From GSA-30 sp036384435 (GTDB lineage Bacteria > Pseudomonadota > Gammaproteobacteria > Xanthomonadales > Rhodanobacteraceae): a stretch of DNA of 64,000 nt. A model generated the notes under the pieces. That model had not been told where the DNA came from, did no database searches, and saw only the letters and a program-made list of their open reading frames with translations. The stretch covers positions 39,801 to 103,800 of the forward strand of contig NZ_DASVMI010000094.1 in NCBI RefSeq assembly GCF_036384435.1. Reading direction: 5' to 3'. Numbering within the stretch: the first letter of the stretch is position 1; each line of letters opens with the position of its first letter. Positions 25,838 through 35,896 of this stretch are shown in pieces. The position numbers were made by a program, and so were the translations under genes.

Positions 25838-28471
25838 TCAGCCCGCCTTGTCACCTGATTTATGTGCGATCCATGCGCCACAGACGGCCGAAACATAAGG
25901 AATGGACTGCGCAGCCAGGATGATCATCCATAGTTTGCCCTCGATGTAACCCGAACCGAAGCTCATGCCCATGCCAATCACGCATAGCATCAGCACGAAG
26001 GCCATCATCAGTTCTTCACGTACGGGTGTGAACGCCGCGAAGCTTGATTCGCCCAGGCGTCGGCTCTTGGCGGTCACAATGAAGGCGGTCTTCTTGCGCG
26101 TCAATCCATGCAGGATGCCGCGTGCGATGGCATGCGACAGGCCCATGCTGGCCAGGGAGGCCATCAGGGTGTCGTACCAGCTACAGGGCACGCGGGCACG
26201 GTAAAGCACGATGCCGAAGATTGCCTTGGCGAAGAAGAAGCCGATCACTGGAATCAGGAACAACTGCATCGGCAGATTGAAGACCGTCGGCAGGCCAATC
26301 ATGCCCGCGGTCCAGAAGATCGCCATCAGCGTAAAGATCAGGTGCAGCGCATCGGCGAACCAGCTGAACCAGCCGGTGAGGAAGTGGAAGCGCTGGCCGG
26401 CACTCAAGGGACCCTTGCGAGTCATCCAGTCCCAGCGGCCCTTGAGAATCTGCATGGCGCCGAAGGCCCAGCGGTAGCGCTGGCTCTTGTACGCCTTGAA
26501 GTCGGCAGGGGTCAGGCCCTTGCCCATCAGCTCGTCGACGTACACCAACTCATAGCCCGCGTGCATCAGGCGCAGGCCGAGCTCGGCATCCTCGCAGATG
26601 GTCCACTCGGACCAGCCGCCGGTGCCTTCCAGGGCCGAACGGCGCACCATGGTCATGGTGCCATGTTGGATGATGGCATTGCGCTCGTTGCGATGGTGCA
26701 TGCCGATGCGGAAGAACCCGTCATATTCCCAGGCGGTCATGCGGCGGAACGTGTTGTTCTCGAACTCGCGATGCGCCTGAGGGCATTGCACCACGGCCAC
26801 CTTCGGGTCGTGGAAGTAGCCGGTCAGCGTGGACAGCCAATCCGAACGTACCTCGTAGTCGGCGTCGATCACGGCCACCACGTCGGCGCGCGGGTCGGTC
26901 TCCTTCAGGCCGAAATTCAACGCGCCTGCCTTGAAGCCGGGCCATGGCTCAAGATGGAAGAAGCGGAAGCGCGCGCCAAGCTTCTCGCAATACTCCTGCA
27001 CGGGCTTCCAGACGTTCGGGTCCTTGGTGTTGTTGTCGATCACCAGGACTTCATAGTTCTCGTATTCGAGCCGGGTCAGCGAGTCGAGCGTGACGATCAC
27101 CATTTCCGGCGGCTCGTTGTAGCAGGCCAGGTGAATCGACACGAACGGTTGACGTGCGGGCGGGTCGGGCGTGAGCATCGTCGCGTGGCGCACCCAGCGG
27201 CGGCGCCACAGCACCTCGGTGAACTCGAAGCCGTTGATCAGCAGGATCGCCAGGATCGCGATCTGCGCCGGGAACAGCAGAACCAGCATGGTCCAGTCCA
27301 CCCAGCTCAGGTAGAAATTGAATGGCAGGGTGGCCGACCACACAATCAGGCCGCAGGCCAGTTGGATCAGCGCGCAGAAGAAAAACCGCCCCATCAGTCT
27401 GAAGCGGCTGTAATGGCGCGAGAACCAGATCATCGGCAGCAGGGCCAGCAGGCTGGCGGCTATTGCCTTCCACGGCCACATCACATCCTCGGTCACCGGA
27501 CCGACAAATGGGAATTTCAGCTGGCGATCGGCATTGAACATGCCCCAGTACGCTTCGGTGCGGCCGGAGAGCTGCTCCTTCCATGGCTGGTCGAACGCTT
27601 CCATGACGTAGTAGTCGATCTTCTCGCGCTTGGCCAGGTTGAACCAGGTGCGCAGGAAGATCGCCTCGTTGGAGACGGAAGGGGATGAGTACAGGAAACG
27701 ATTGCCGTTGGACGGCCAGCCGATCTCACCGATCACGATCGGTTTGTTCGGGAATGTCCTTCGGAGATTTTCATAGCTGCCGTAGGCGGCATTGACCGCG
27801 GGATACTCAGAAATCTCGCCGTTCTTGCGTGGCGTACGCGCCATGGTCACACCGTTCCAATAGGGGAACAGGTGCACCGTGATGAAGTCCTCGTGGTCGG
27901 CAAGCTCCGGATATCGCAGCCAGATGTACTCCGGTTCGGCAATCGACACCGGCTGGCGTACCGCCGCGCGCACGCGGTCGGCATAGGCCATCAGCTGTTC
28001 CGGCGGCATGTTGTTGCGGAAAAGCACTTCGTTGCCAACGATCACCCGGTTGATCGTATCCGGATACCGCCTGGCCTGGGCGACCAGGGCGGCGATTTCC
28101 TTTTCATTGTTGTCCAGGCGATTGTCCAGCCAGGCGCCGGCCATCACACGCAACCCTTCTTTTTCCGCCAGGCGATAGACCTGGGGATTTTCGAGCATCG
28201 AGTAAGTGCGGATGCGCGGTGTGTACTGGCGCAGCAGCTTGAGGTCGCCATCGACCTCCTCGTCGCTGGGGAAATCCTGCTTGAGCGGATTCTGGTAGCG
28301 CTGGAACGCTGACAGCGCAAAGCCGCCGATCGGGCCGTGCCACTCTTCCGGTCCGTGCGGCAGATTGCTCCACCACCACAGGCCAATGTTCATCGCAGCC
28401 ACCACGAGGGCAAGCAGGATCGCGGCGATGAAAGGGTGACGGCTGTCCTGATTAGCTGGTGTCGAGCTCAA
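25838..28471 (-). CDS. GH17-GT2 beta-glucan synthase-like membrane protein
   Basis: The 877-residue protein fuses an N-terminal glycoside hydrolase 17-like domain (about 40-320: GPIGGFALSAFQRYQNP, VIVGNEVLFRNNMPPEQL, FPNKPIVIGEIGWPSNGN with the usual nucleophile Glu) to a family 2 glycosyltransferase (about 440-680). The transferase shows VIDNNTKDPN, AVIDADYEVRSDW, ICEDAELGLRLM and QRYRW, the D,D,D,QxxRW set of processive synthases. Membrane helices are at the N-terminus, around 335-410, and at the C-terminus. This layout is found in beta-1,3-glucan or cyclic glucan synthases (NdvB-like). The hydrolase half may remodel the chain made by the transferase. It appears to be a single gene. Confidence 0.85.
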   Translation of the reverse strand: MSSTPANQDSRHPFIAAILLALVVAAMNIGLWWWSNLPHGPEEWHGPIGGFALSAFQRYQNPLKQDFPSDEEVDGDLKLLRQYTPRIRTYSMLENPQVYRLAEKEGLRVMAGAWLDNRLDNNEKEIAALVAQARRYPDTINRVIVGNEVLFRNNMPPEQLMAYADRVRAAVRQPVSIAEPEYIWLRYPELADHEDFITVHLFPYWNGVTMARTPRKNGEISEYPAVNAAYGSYENLRRTFPNKPIVIGEIGWPSNGNRFLYSSPSVSNEAIFLRTWFNLAKREKIDYYVMEAFDQPWKEQLSGRTEAYWGMFNADRQLKFPFVGPVTEDVMWPWKAIAASLLALLPMIWFSRHYSRFRLMGRFFFCALIQLACGLIVWSATLPFNFYLSWVDWTMLVLLFPAQIAILAILLINGFEFTEVLWRRRWVRHATMLTPDPPARQPFVSIHLACYNEPPEMVIVTLDSLTRLEYENYEVLVIDNNTKDPNVWKPVQEYCEKLGARFRFFHLEPWPGFKAGALNFGLKETDPRADVVAVIDADYEVRSDWLSTLTGYFHDPKVAVVQCPQAHREFENNTFRRMTAWEYDGFFRIGMHHRNERNAIIQHGTMTMVRRSALEGTGGWSEWTICEDAELGLRLMHAGYELVYVDELMGKGLTPADFKAYKSQRYRWAFGAMQILKGRWDWMTRKGPLSAGQRFHFLTGWFSWFADALHLIFTLMAIFWTAGMIGLPTVFNLPMQLFLIPVIGFFFAKAIFGIVLYRARVPCSWYDTLMASLASMGLSHAIARGILHGLTRKKTAFIVTAKSRRLGESSFAAFTPVREELMMAFVLMLCVIGMGMSFGSGYIEGKLWMIILAAQSIPYVSAVCGAWIAHKSGDKAG

Positions 28472-28742
28472 AACGGTCCCCGGGGGATGCCTCGCACGAG
28501 GCCCAAAAACCTGGGGAGCTTACTAATGCGAGGCGAAAGGCTCAATAAAGGGGGCCGATAGTGGGTCAGTTTGAGGTCAGGGGAGAGAGACCAAGGCGAT
28601 CGTCGAGAGCAGCGGAGGGTGAGAGAAAAGCCCACCAGCCAAGCCGTTTACCGCCCAGTGAGGTCGATGAGGCAGCGACGGGAGGAGTCACGGGGTACCG
28701 AGTCTCCTCCTGCTTGTCACTCCTGATGCATTCGCTTCTCGG
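28472..28742. other. Intergenic region, 271 bp, with one hairpin
   Basis: No gene was found between the GH17-GT2 gene start and the dps stop, both on the minus strand. A stem GGAGGAG/CTCCTCC (28681-28687 with 28704-28710) with a 16-base loop lies 33 nt beyond the dps stop, but no T-run follows it on the minus strand, so it is at best a weak terminator. Confidence 0.45.
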
Positions 28743-29210
28743 TCACTTGAGCAAGGAACGCAGCATCCAGGCCGTCTTCTCATGCTCTTTCAGGCGACCT
28801 GTGACCAGGTCCGCAGTGCCTTCGTCACCCGATTGGTCGGCGACCTTGATGACCTGCCGGGCGGTATGGGCGGCGATCTCATGGCCTTCGACCAGCTGGC
28901 CGACCATGTCCTTCCACTCCGGCACGCCCGATTCCTCCTTGATGGAGGTGAGCTTGCCGAACTGGCTGTAGGAGCCAGGTGCGAACACATCCAGGGTGCG
29001 GATGCGTTCGGCAACCTCGTCAGCGGCCAGCCACAGCTCGTTGTACTGGGTCTCGAACATCGTATGCAGGCTGTTGAACTGCGGGCCGGTGATGTTCCAG
29101 TGGAAGCTATGGGTCTTCAGATAAAGCGAGTAGGTATCGGCCAGAAGCTTCGATAGCTGCTGGGCGATGGATTCGCGGTCCTTTTTGTCGATGCCAATGG
29201 AAATGGCCAT
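28743..29210 (-). CDS. dps: Dps-family ferritin-like DNA-protection protein
   Basis: A 155-residue four-helix protein. The ferroxidase site lies at the subunit interface, and its residues are visible: HSFHWNITGPQF (His) and the LWLAADEVAERIRTLD helix (Asp and Glu). Dps dodecamers store iron, remove peroxide and, with a basic N-terminal tail, compact DNA; the tail here (MAISIGIDKKDRE) has few lysines, so DNA binding is uncertain. A strong ribosome site, AAGGAG, precedes the ATG. It is divergent from hrpA with 100 bp between. Stress or stationary-phase expression is expected from the family. Confidence 0.9.
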   Translation of the reverse strand: MAISIGIDKKDRESIAQQLSKLLADTYSLYLKTHSFHWNITGPQFNSLHTMFETQYNELWLAADEVAERIRTLDVFAPGSYSQFGKLTSIKEESGVPEWKDMVGQLVEGHEIAAHTARQVIKVADQSGDEGTADLVTGRLKEHEKTAWMLRSLLK

Positions 29211-29310
29211 GGTTTGGCTCCTTGTTCGAAGATTATGGGTTCAAGCTTAGCGGGGGCACTTGTTAGGAAGAAATGAAAGTTGCCGATCTGCGCCATAGCC
29301 TGCGGCTATC

Positions 29311-32300
29311 ATGTGCGGTCCCATGACCCAGATACCTGTCCCCCCCTCTTCCCTCGACGACCGCCTGCGTCAGTTGCGCAAAGCGCTCAACGGCGTGAGT
29401 ACGCGCGATTTCGGCCGCCTGCTCGGTCGCTGGCGTGGTCAACAGCGCCAGCCCGATGGTGCCCGGCTCGATGCGCTCGCGGCCGATATCGAGGCATCTG
29501 CGGCCAAACGCCGCGCCCGCGCCGATGCCAAGCCGGTGATCACGCTCGACGAGTCGCTGCCGATCACGGCGCGCGCGGCGGAGATTGCCCGGCTGATCGA
29601 GCGCCACCAGGTGGTAGTGATCGCCGGCGAAACCGGCTCGGGCAAGACAACCCAGTTACCCAAGCTATGTCTGACCGCTGGGCGAGGCGAGGCCGGCCTG
29701 ATCGGTTGCACCCAGCCTCGTCGTCTGGCCGCCCGCTCGGTGGCGCGACGCGTGGCCGAGGAACTGGGCACGCAGATCGGCGGCAAGGTCGGCTTCCAGG
29801 TGCGCTTCACCGACCAGGTGTCGGACCAGACCCTGGTCAAGTTCATGACCGACGGTATCCTGCTGGCCGAAACCCAGGGCGATCCCTGGTTGTCCGCCTA
29901 CGACACGATCATCATCGACGAGGCGCACGAGCGCAGCCTCAACATCGACTTCCTGCTCGGATACCTCAAGCGGCTGGCGCAGCGGCGCCCGGACCTGAAG
30001 ATCATCGTGACGTCGGCCACGATTGACACCGCACGCTTTGCCGAACACTTCGACGGCGCACCGATCGTCTCGGTGGAAGGCCGTACATATCCGGTGGAAG
30101 TTCGTTGGCGCGGCGTGGACGAAGTCAATGTGCGACGCGGCCAGAAGTCCGGTGACCTGCAACAGGGCAGCGCCGAGCATGTGGCGGCAGTGCTGGACGA
30201 GATTACCCATGACGATCCGCTTGGCGACGTGCTGGTGTTCCTGCCGGGCGAGCGCGAGATCCGTGACACGCACCTGATGCTTTCACGCCGTCAATATCGC
30301 CAGACCGAGATCCTGCCGCTGTATGCGCGCCTGTCCACTACCGACCAGGATCGCGTGTTCAAGCCAGGCCCCGCGCGCCGAGTCGTGTTGACCACCAACG
30401 TGGCCGAAACCTCGTTGACGGTGCCGCGCATCCGCTATGTCATAGACAGTGGACAAGCACGCGTCAAGCGCTACAGCCAGCGCACCCAGATAGAGCGCCT
30501 AAATATCGAATCGATCTCGCAGGCGGCAGCCAACCAGCGCAAGGGGCGCTGCGGTCGCGTCGGCCCAGGTATCTGCTATCGCTTGTATAGCGAGGCTGAT
30601 TTCGAGAGCCGCGCGGCATACACCGATCCGGAGCTGCTGCGCTCTTCACTGGCCAACGTCATCCTGCGCATGCTCTCGCTGCAACTGGGGGATGTGGACG
30701 AGTTTCCGTTCCTGGAAGCACCCGATCCTCGCGTGGTGGCGGACGGCTATCGTCGCCTGACCGAAATATCGGCTATCGACGAGCGTCGCCAGCTGACCGT
30801 GATCGGTCGCACGCTGACGCGTTTGCCAATCGATGTACAACTGGCTCGCATGTTGGTCGAGGCGCAGCAGCGCAACAGCTTGCGCGAGTTGATCATCATT
30901 GCCGCCTTCATGAGCAACCAGGATCCGCGAGAGCGTCCGGCCGAAGCGCGCAACCAGGCCAACGCCGCCCATGCGGTGTTTGCCGATCCCAAATCCGATT
31001 TCCTGTGGGTGCTCAATCTCTGGCGCGACTACAGCAATGCCCACGAGGAGATGACCCAGTCGCAATTGCGTCAATGGTGCGCTCGCAACTACCTGCATTT
31101 CCTGCGCATGCGCGAATGGCGCGAGTTGCATCGCCAGTTGTTGCTGGTGACCCAGGAGATCTGGCCCAGTGGACAAAGTAAAGCGACTGAGGTGGCGGCT
31201 GGCGACCCCGGAAGCGGCAAATCGGCTGGGCCGCAGTCGCGGCAACTGGCGCGTAAAGCGCAACCGGTACGCGGCAAGGGCACCCGGTCGCCTGTTGCGC
31301 TCGATGCTGCCCCTGCGCAGGTCCCGACGCAGGATAATTACGAGGCCATTCATCGCAGCCTGCTCGCCGGCATGCCGACCCAGATCGGTCACAAGGACGA
31401 AAAGGGCGTCTATCGCGGTACGCGCGAGCGGCGGTTCTCGCTGTTTCGTAGTTCTTCGGTGGCCAAGGCGCCTCCAGCCTGGGTCATGGCCGCGCAGATC
31501 GTGGACATCGGCGGACGCGTGTGGGGCATGATGTGTGCCCGTGTGGAACCGGCTTGGATCGAGCAGCAGGCCGCGCATCTGGTGCGTAGCACCTGCCGCG
31601 ACATGCACTGGTCGCGCAAGCGAGGAACCGTGGTGGCTCATGAGCAGGTTACCTTGCTCGGCGTGGCCTTGGTCGAACGTCGTCCAGTGACCTTCCATAA
31701 GCAGGACCCGTCGCTGGCCCACCAGATTTTCCTGCGTGAAGCGCTGGCTCGATGCGATATCGACACCCGTGCCGATTTCGTGCGCGCCAATCAACGCGTG
31801 CTGGAGGATGCTCGCGGCATGGAAGCCAAGCAGCGTCGCGAAGGACTGATCCGCGACGAGGACGAACTGGTCGGCTTCTTCGATGGCAAGTTGCCTGGTG
31901 ACATCTCCAGCAGTCGTGCGCTGGACGCCTGGTTCAGGCAGGCGCGCCCGACTGAACAGGCCGCATTGCGCTGGTCGCTCGATGATGTGCTGGTGGGGGG
32001 CTCGGGTCTGGACCCCAAGGCATTCCCCGCGGTGATGGACATACCCCCTCAACGTTATCGCCTGGAATATCGCTTCGTGCCCGGTGATGAGGCTGATGGC
32101 GTGACACTGCACCTGCCGCTGGCGATGCTCAACGCCTTGCCGACGGACCGGTGTCAATGGCTGGTGCCAGGATTACTGGCCGAAAAAGTCGCCGAACTGA
32201 TTCGTGGCCTGCCCAAGGCCCTGCGCCGCAACTTCGTGCCGGCGCCGGATTTTGCGCGCGCCTTTGTCGAAGCCGAGGCGCCTCGTGATGAACCATTGGC

Positions 32301-33390
32301 GCGGGCGTTACCTGCCTTCCTGCGGCGCACGACGGGCGTGGAAGTGGATGCCCAGGCGTTTGAAGGGATCGAACTGCCCGCGCATTTCTCCATGCGTTAC
32401 CGTCTGTACGATGGCGACGAGCAGGGGAGGGGGCACACGTTGGCCGCCAGTCGTGACTTGGCCGGGCTGCGTGCGCAATGGGAAGGACGCGCACGTGAAG
32501 CCTTTTCGCGCAAGACGGACATCGAATTGACGCGCGAAGATGTCACAGGATGGGATTTCGAGCAGATTCCCGCGCAGGTGCGCTCGGACGGCGGGCTCAT
32601 GGCGTTTCCCGCCCTGGTTGACCTGGGCGATGCCGTGGCCCTGCGTGTTTTCGAGCGTTCCGACGAAGCGCGCCAGGCCCATCGCCAGGGCGTGATCCGG
32701 CTGTTGCGCAACGCCATCGCCACCGACATGAAGCAGGCGCGCCGCCGTTTGCCCGTGAGTAATGCGCTGGCCCTCAAATATGCTCCGCTTGGTGGCGTCG
32801 ATGGCTTGCGCGAAGACCTCGTGGAAGGCGGCTTTGCCGATCTGCTCGAACGGCATGACCTGGACGTGCGCACGGCCGCCGCCTTCGAGTCGCTGCATAC
32901 GCAGTTCTCGCGAGAACTGTTTGCCGCGGGTATCGAGCGCCTCAAGCTGGCCGAGCCTATTATCGAGGCTCAGGCCGAACTCAAACCCTGGCTGGAACCA
33001 CCCTTGATGGGTTTTGCACGCGCCAGTTACGACGACATGCGCGAACAGTTGGATGCGCTGCTCGTGCCGGGCTTCCTGCGCGAATTGTCGACCGCTCGCC
33101 TGGCTCACCTGCCACGCTACCTGCGAGCGATGCGCTTGCGTGGCGAGCGTCTGCGGCAGGATCCGACTCGCGACCAGCAGCGCATGCTCCAGGTCCTGGC
33201 GTATTGGCGCCATTACCTGGATTTCCGCGCCGAAGGCGTTGGCCCGCTGGATGAACTGCGCTGGCTGATCGAGGAATGGCGAGTCTCGCTGTTCGCGCAG
33301 GAACTGAAGACCGCCGAGCCGGTATCAATCAAGCGCCTGGGTAAGGCGGTAGAAACCTTGCGCAAGGTGGCCGGCGACCAGCGCTACTGA
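29311..33390 (+). CDS. hrpA: ATP-dependent RNA helicase HrpA
   Basis: A 1359-residue DEAH-box helicase. Motifs in order: GETGSGKTTQLPK (Walker A, about 110), TQPRRLAARSVA, DEAHERSLN (motif II), TSATIDTARF, then helicase C with TNVAETSLTVPRIRYVIDSG and QRKGRCGRVGPG. The helicase-associated, OB and C-terminal domains of HrpA follow. HrpA rescues stalled ribosomes or remodels mRNA in E. coli. A low-complexity stretch at about 615-670 (SGQSKATEVAAGD...VPTQDN) looks like an insertion before the conserved AIHRSLLAGMPTQIGHKDE. The start may be ATG 29311 or ATG 29323; neither has a clear ribosome site. Confidence 0.93.
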   Translation: MCGPMTQIPVPPSSLDDRLRQLRKALNGVSTRDFGRLLGRWRGQQRQPDGARLDALAADIEASAAKRRARADAKPVITLDESLPITARAAEIARLIERHQVVVIAGETGSGKTTQLPKLCLTAGRGEAGLIGCTQPRRLAARSVARRVAEELGTQIGGKVGFQVRFTDQVSDQTLVKFMTDGILLAETQGDPWLSAYDTIIIDEAHERSLNIDFLLGYLKRLAQRRPDLKIIVTSATIDTARFAEHFDGAPIVSVEGRTYPVEVRWRGVDEVNVRRGQKSGDLQQGSAEHVAAVLDEITHDDPLGDVLVFLPGEREIRDTHLMLSRRQYRQTEILPLYARLSTTDQDRVFKPGPARRVVLTTNVAETSLTVPRIRYVIDSGQARVKRYSQRTQIERLNIESISQAAANQRKGRCGRVGPGICYRLYSEADFESRAAYTDPELLRSSLANVILRMLSLQLGDVDEFPFLEAPDPRVVADGYRRLTEISAIDERRQLTVIGRTLTRLPIDVQLARMLVEAQQRNSLRELIIIAAFMSNQDPRERPAEARNQANAAHAVFADPKSDFLWVLNLWRDYSNAHEEMTQSQLRQWCARNYLHFLRMREWRELHRQLLLVTQEIWPSGQSKATEVAAGDPGSGKSAGPQSRQLARKAQPVRGKGTRSPVALDAAPAQVPTQDNYEAIHRSLLAGMPTQIGHKDEKGVYRGTRERRFSLFRSSSVAKAPPAWVMAAQIVDIGGRVWGMMCARVEPAWIEQQAAHLVRSTCRDMHWSRKRGTVVAHEQVTLLGVALVERRPVTFHKQDPSLAHQIFLREALARCDIDTRADFVRANQRVLEDARGMEAKQRREGLIRDEDELVGFFDGKLPGDISSSRALDAWFRQARPTEQAALRWSLDDVLVGGSGLDPKAFPAVMDIPPQRYRLEYRFVPGDEADGVTLHLPLAMLNALPTDRCQWLVPGLLAEKVAELIRGLPKALRRNFVPAPDFARAFVEAEAPRDEPLARALPAFLRRTTGVEVDAQAFEGIELPAHFSMRYRLYDGDEQGRGHTLAASRDLAGLRAQWEGRAREAFSRKTDIELTREDVTGWDFEQIPAQVRSDGGLMAFPALVDLGDAVALRVFERSDEARQAHRQGVIRLLRNAIATDMKQARRRLPVSNALALKYAPLGGVDGLREDLVEGGFADLLERHDLDVRTAAAFESLHTQFSRELFAAGIERLKLAEPIIEAQAELKPWLEPPLMGFARASYDDMREQLDALLVPGFLRELSTARLAHLPRYLRAMRLRGERLRQDPTRDQQRMLQVLAYWRHYLDFRAEGVGPLDELRWLIEEWRVSLFAQELKTAEPVSIKRLGKAVETLRKVAGDQRY

Positions 33391-33528
33391 TCCGGCAGGC
33401 CCTTGCTCTCCATGTTTGCCGGCAGCGCGGACCGGGTGTAATGAGGCGAGGGGGACGAATTTGCCGTCGTTTCCCGAAACGACGTGTCGATTCAGCGATT
33501 TTCCTCGCCGCGCGCTTTAAAATGAGCC

Positions 33529-35664
33529 ATGGCCCGTACCGCTGACTCTCCTGCCATCGACCGTTTCGCCGCGTGGCGTGCGCGTGAGCTGCCGCGCGTG
33601 CTTGCCGACGCGCTCGCCGCCGTAGAATATCCCTCGCTTCCCTTGGGCGAGTGCATGGACGTACTCGATCTGCTGGGGATGCTCGGTTGCGATGCGCAGA
33701 CCCAGGCCGCGGCACTGTGGTTCGAGATCAGTCGTGTCGCACCGGAAAGCTGGGCCGCGCAGAAAGGCACGTTGCCCGTCGATATCCAGCGCCTGGTCGA
33801 TGGCCAGGCCGCGGCCGAGCAGGTCTGGGCCTTGCACGCCCAACGCACTGCGGGCAGCGGCAGCGAAGGGCTACGGCGGCTGTTGCTGGCGATCATCCGT
33901 GACTTGCGCGTGGTCTTCATCCTGTTGGCACGGCAACTGGCGCGGCTGCGCGCGGCGGGCGCGCTGCCCGAGGCGCAACGACATGCCCTGGCGCAACTGA
34001 CCCAGGACATCCATGGGCCGCTGGCCAATCGCCTTGGTATCTGGCAGCTCAAGTGGGAACTGGAAGATCTCTCATTTCGTTATCTCAAGCCCGATACTTA
34101 CAAACGTATCGCCAAGTTGCTGGATGAGCGTCGCGCCGACCGCGAGAGTTTCATCGCCCAATCGCTATCGGCCTTGCGTCAGGCGCTGGAGGCTGCCGGT
34201 GTCCGTGCAGACTTGGCCGGTCGTCCCAAGCACATCTACTCGATCTGGAAGAAGATGCAGCGCAAGTCGCTGGATTTCTCAGATCTCTATGACATTCGCG
34301 CTGTGCGCGTGCTGGTAGACAGCGTGGCCGATTGTTATGCCGCGTTGGGCGTCGTGCACACGTTGTGGCCGCATCTGCCCGGCGAATTCGACGATTACAT
34401 CGCCCGACCCAAGGGCAATGACTACCGTTCGCTGCATACGGCGGTGGTCGGGCCCCATGGCAAGACGCTGGAAGTGCAGATCCGTACGCACGATATGCAT
34501 CGGATCAATGAACTGGGCGTCGCCGCGCACTGGCGCTACAAGGAGGGCGGCAGCGGCGACAGCGAATTCGAGGCCAAGATCGCCTGGATGCGCAAGCTGC
34601 TCGAACCTCGCGGCGAAAGCGATAGCGAAGTCGCCGCCGGCCTGCAGACGGAATTGCTCGAAGATCGCGTCTATGTGCTGACGCCACGCGGCGAGGTGGT
34701 GGACCTGCCACGTGGATCGACCGTGCTCGATTTCGCCTATCACGTACATACCGAAGTCGGGCATCGCTGCCGTGGCGCCAAGGTCAACGGCCGCATCGTG
34801 CCGCTGACCTTTCAGCCCCAGAGCGGCGATCGCATCGAGATCCTCACCGGCAAGCTCGCCGAGCCCAGCCGCGACTGGCTGTCCACGCATCACGGATACC
34901 TGCATACGTCGCGGGCGAAAGAAAAGGTCCGCGTGTGGTTTCGACGTGTGGCGCAGGAGGCCAACCTGGCCGCAGGCCGCGCCATGCTCGACCGCGAACT
35001 GCGGCGACTGGCCATGACCCATGCCGACCTGTCCAGGTTGCCGGCGCATTTTCACTGGAAGACGCTGGACGAGGTGCTCGTCGCGCTGGCGCTGGGCGAG
35101 ATCAACCCGGGACAGATCTCTCGGTTCCTGCAAGAAGCCGCCGCGCCGCCAGCGCAGGAAGTGACTCAGTCCTCGCTACCGGTCGCCTCGCGTCATCAGG
35201 TCAAGGACCACACGGCGCTCAGCATCGAAGGTGTCGGCAACCTGCTGACCTCGCTGGCACGTTGTTGCCAGCCTTTGCCCGGCGATCCGGTGAGCGGCTT
35301 CATCACGCGCGGGCGCGGTGTTTCGGTACATCGCGCCGATTGCGTCAGTCTCGCGCGCCTTGCGCGCCGTGACCCTGACCGTGTCATCGACGTGGAGTGG
35401 GGCAAGGTCGCCGCGCAGGCCTACGAGGTGGACATCGAATTGCAGGGCTACGATCGCAAGGGGCTGCAAAAGGACGTCACCGCGCTGATCAGCAACTTCG
35501 GCACCCACATCATCGCTTCGTCCAGCCGCGTACACACCCGTACCGGCGAAGTAGATATGCGCTTCACCCTGCGCGTACGCGATTTCGAGCAGCTTTCCAC
35601 GCTGCTGGGTCGATTGACCGCCCTCCCCAACGTCGTCGATGCCCGCCGGGTGGGCGGTGCGTAA
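33529..35664 (+). CDS. relA: GTP pyrophosphokinase RelA
   Basis: A 711-residue (p)ppGpp synthetase that responds to uncharged tRNA on the ribosome. The N-terminal region corresponds to the hydrolase domain, but the metal-binding HD pair is not seen (LRRLLLAIIRDLRVVFILLARQL), which favours RelA over bifunctional SpoT. The synthetase domain (about 210-355) has GRPKHIYSIWKKMQRKSLDF, RPKGNDYRSLHTAV and ELGVAAHWRYKEG. TGS follows (DRVYVLTPRGEVVDLPRGSTVLDFAYHVH), and then a C-terminal ACT domain. It stands alone, 138 bp after hrpA, and is followed by a 232-bp gap. Confidence 0.93.
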   Translation: MARTADSPAIDRFAAWRARELPRVLADALAAVEYPSLPLGECMDVLDLLGMLGCDAQTQAAALWFEISRVAPESWAAQKGTLPVDIQRLVDGQAAAEQVWALHAQRTAGSGSEGLRRLLLAIIRDLRVVFILLARQLARLRAAGALPEAQRHALAQLTQDIHGPLANRLGIWQLKWELEDLSFRYLKPDTYKRIAKLLDERRADRESFIAQSLSALRQALEAAGVRADLAGRPKHIYSIWKKMQRKSLDFSDLYDIRAVRVLVDSVADCYAALGVVHTLWPHLPGEFDDYIARPKGNDYRSLHTAVVGPHGKTLEVQIRTHDMHRINELGVAAHWRYKEGGSGDSEFEAKIAWMRKLLEPRGESDSEVAAGLQTELLEDRVYVLTPRGEVVDLPRGSTVLDFAYHVHTEVGHRCRGAKVNGRIVPLTFQPQSGDRIEILTGKLAEPSRDWLSTHHGYLHTSRAKEKVRVWFRRVAQEANLAAGRAMLDRELRRLAMTHADLSRLPAHFHWKTLDEVLVALALGEINPGQISRFLQEAAAPPAQEVTQSSLPVASRHQVKDHTALSIEGVGNLLTSLARCCQPLPGDPVSGFITRGRGVSVHRADCVSLARLARRDPDRVIDVEWGKVAAQAYEVDIELQGYDRKGLQKDVTALISNFGTHIIASSSRVHTRTGEVDMRFTLRVRDFEQLSTLLGRLTALPNVVDARRVGGA

Positions 35665-35896
35665 GATCGGGGCGAGAGACGATCAGCGAGGGTGCATCAT
35701 GGATGGGCGCAAGATGCTTCCACGCATGGCGTCCAGTTCTTCTGGTGAATGTGAAGTCCTGGTCCGGCCATTCCAAGCGGTGCATTCGCGCATCGTCCCT
35801 CGTCCCTGATACACCCCCTGAACGCCCACCACGCCTCGCCCAAGCTGGGATGCGCGCGGATGCTAAGCTCATGCGGTTGCAAACAGGCCTGCATAT

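Noticed and set aside
26108..27688. 526-residue plus-strand frame
   Set aside because: Shadow of the GH17-GT2 gene; low-complexity His/Gln/Arg sequence.
30646..32157. 503-residue minus-strand frame opposite hrpA
   Set aside because: No motif or ribosome site; the plus strand codes conserved HrpA sequence throughout.
35699..35809. Small plus-strand frame (36 codons) between relA and the TPR gene
   Set aside because: It begins with ATG, but has no ribosome site, no hydrophobic or conserved pattern, and an Arg/Pro-rich end; likely chance.
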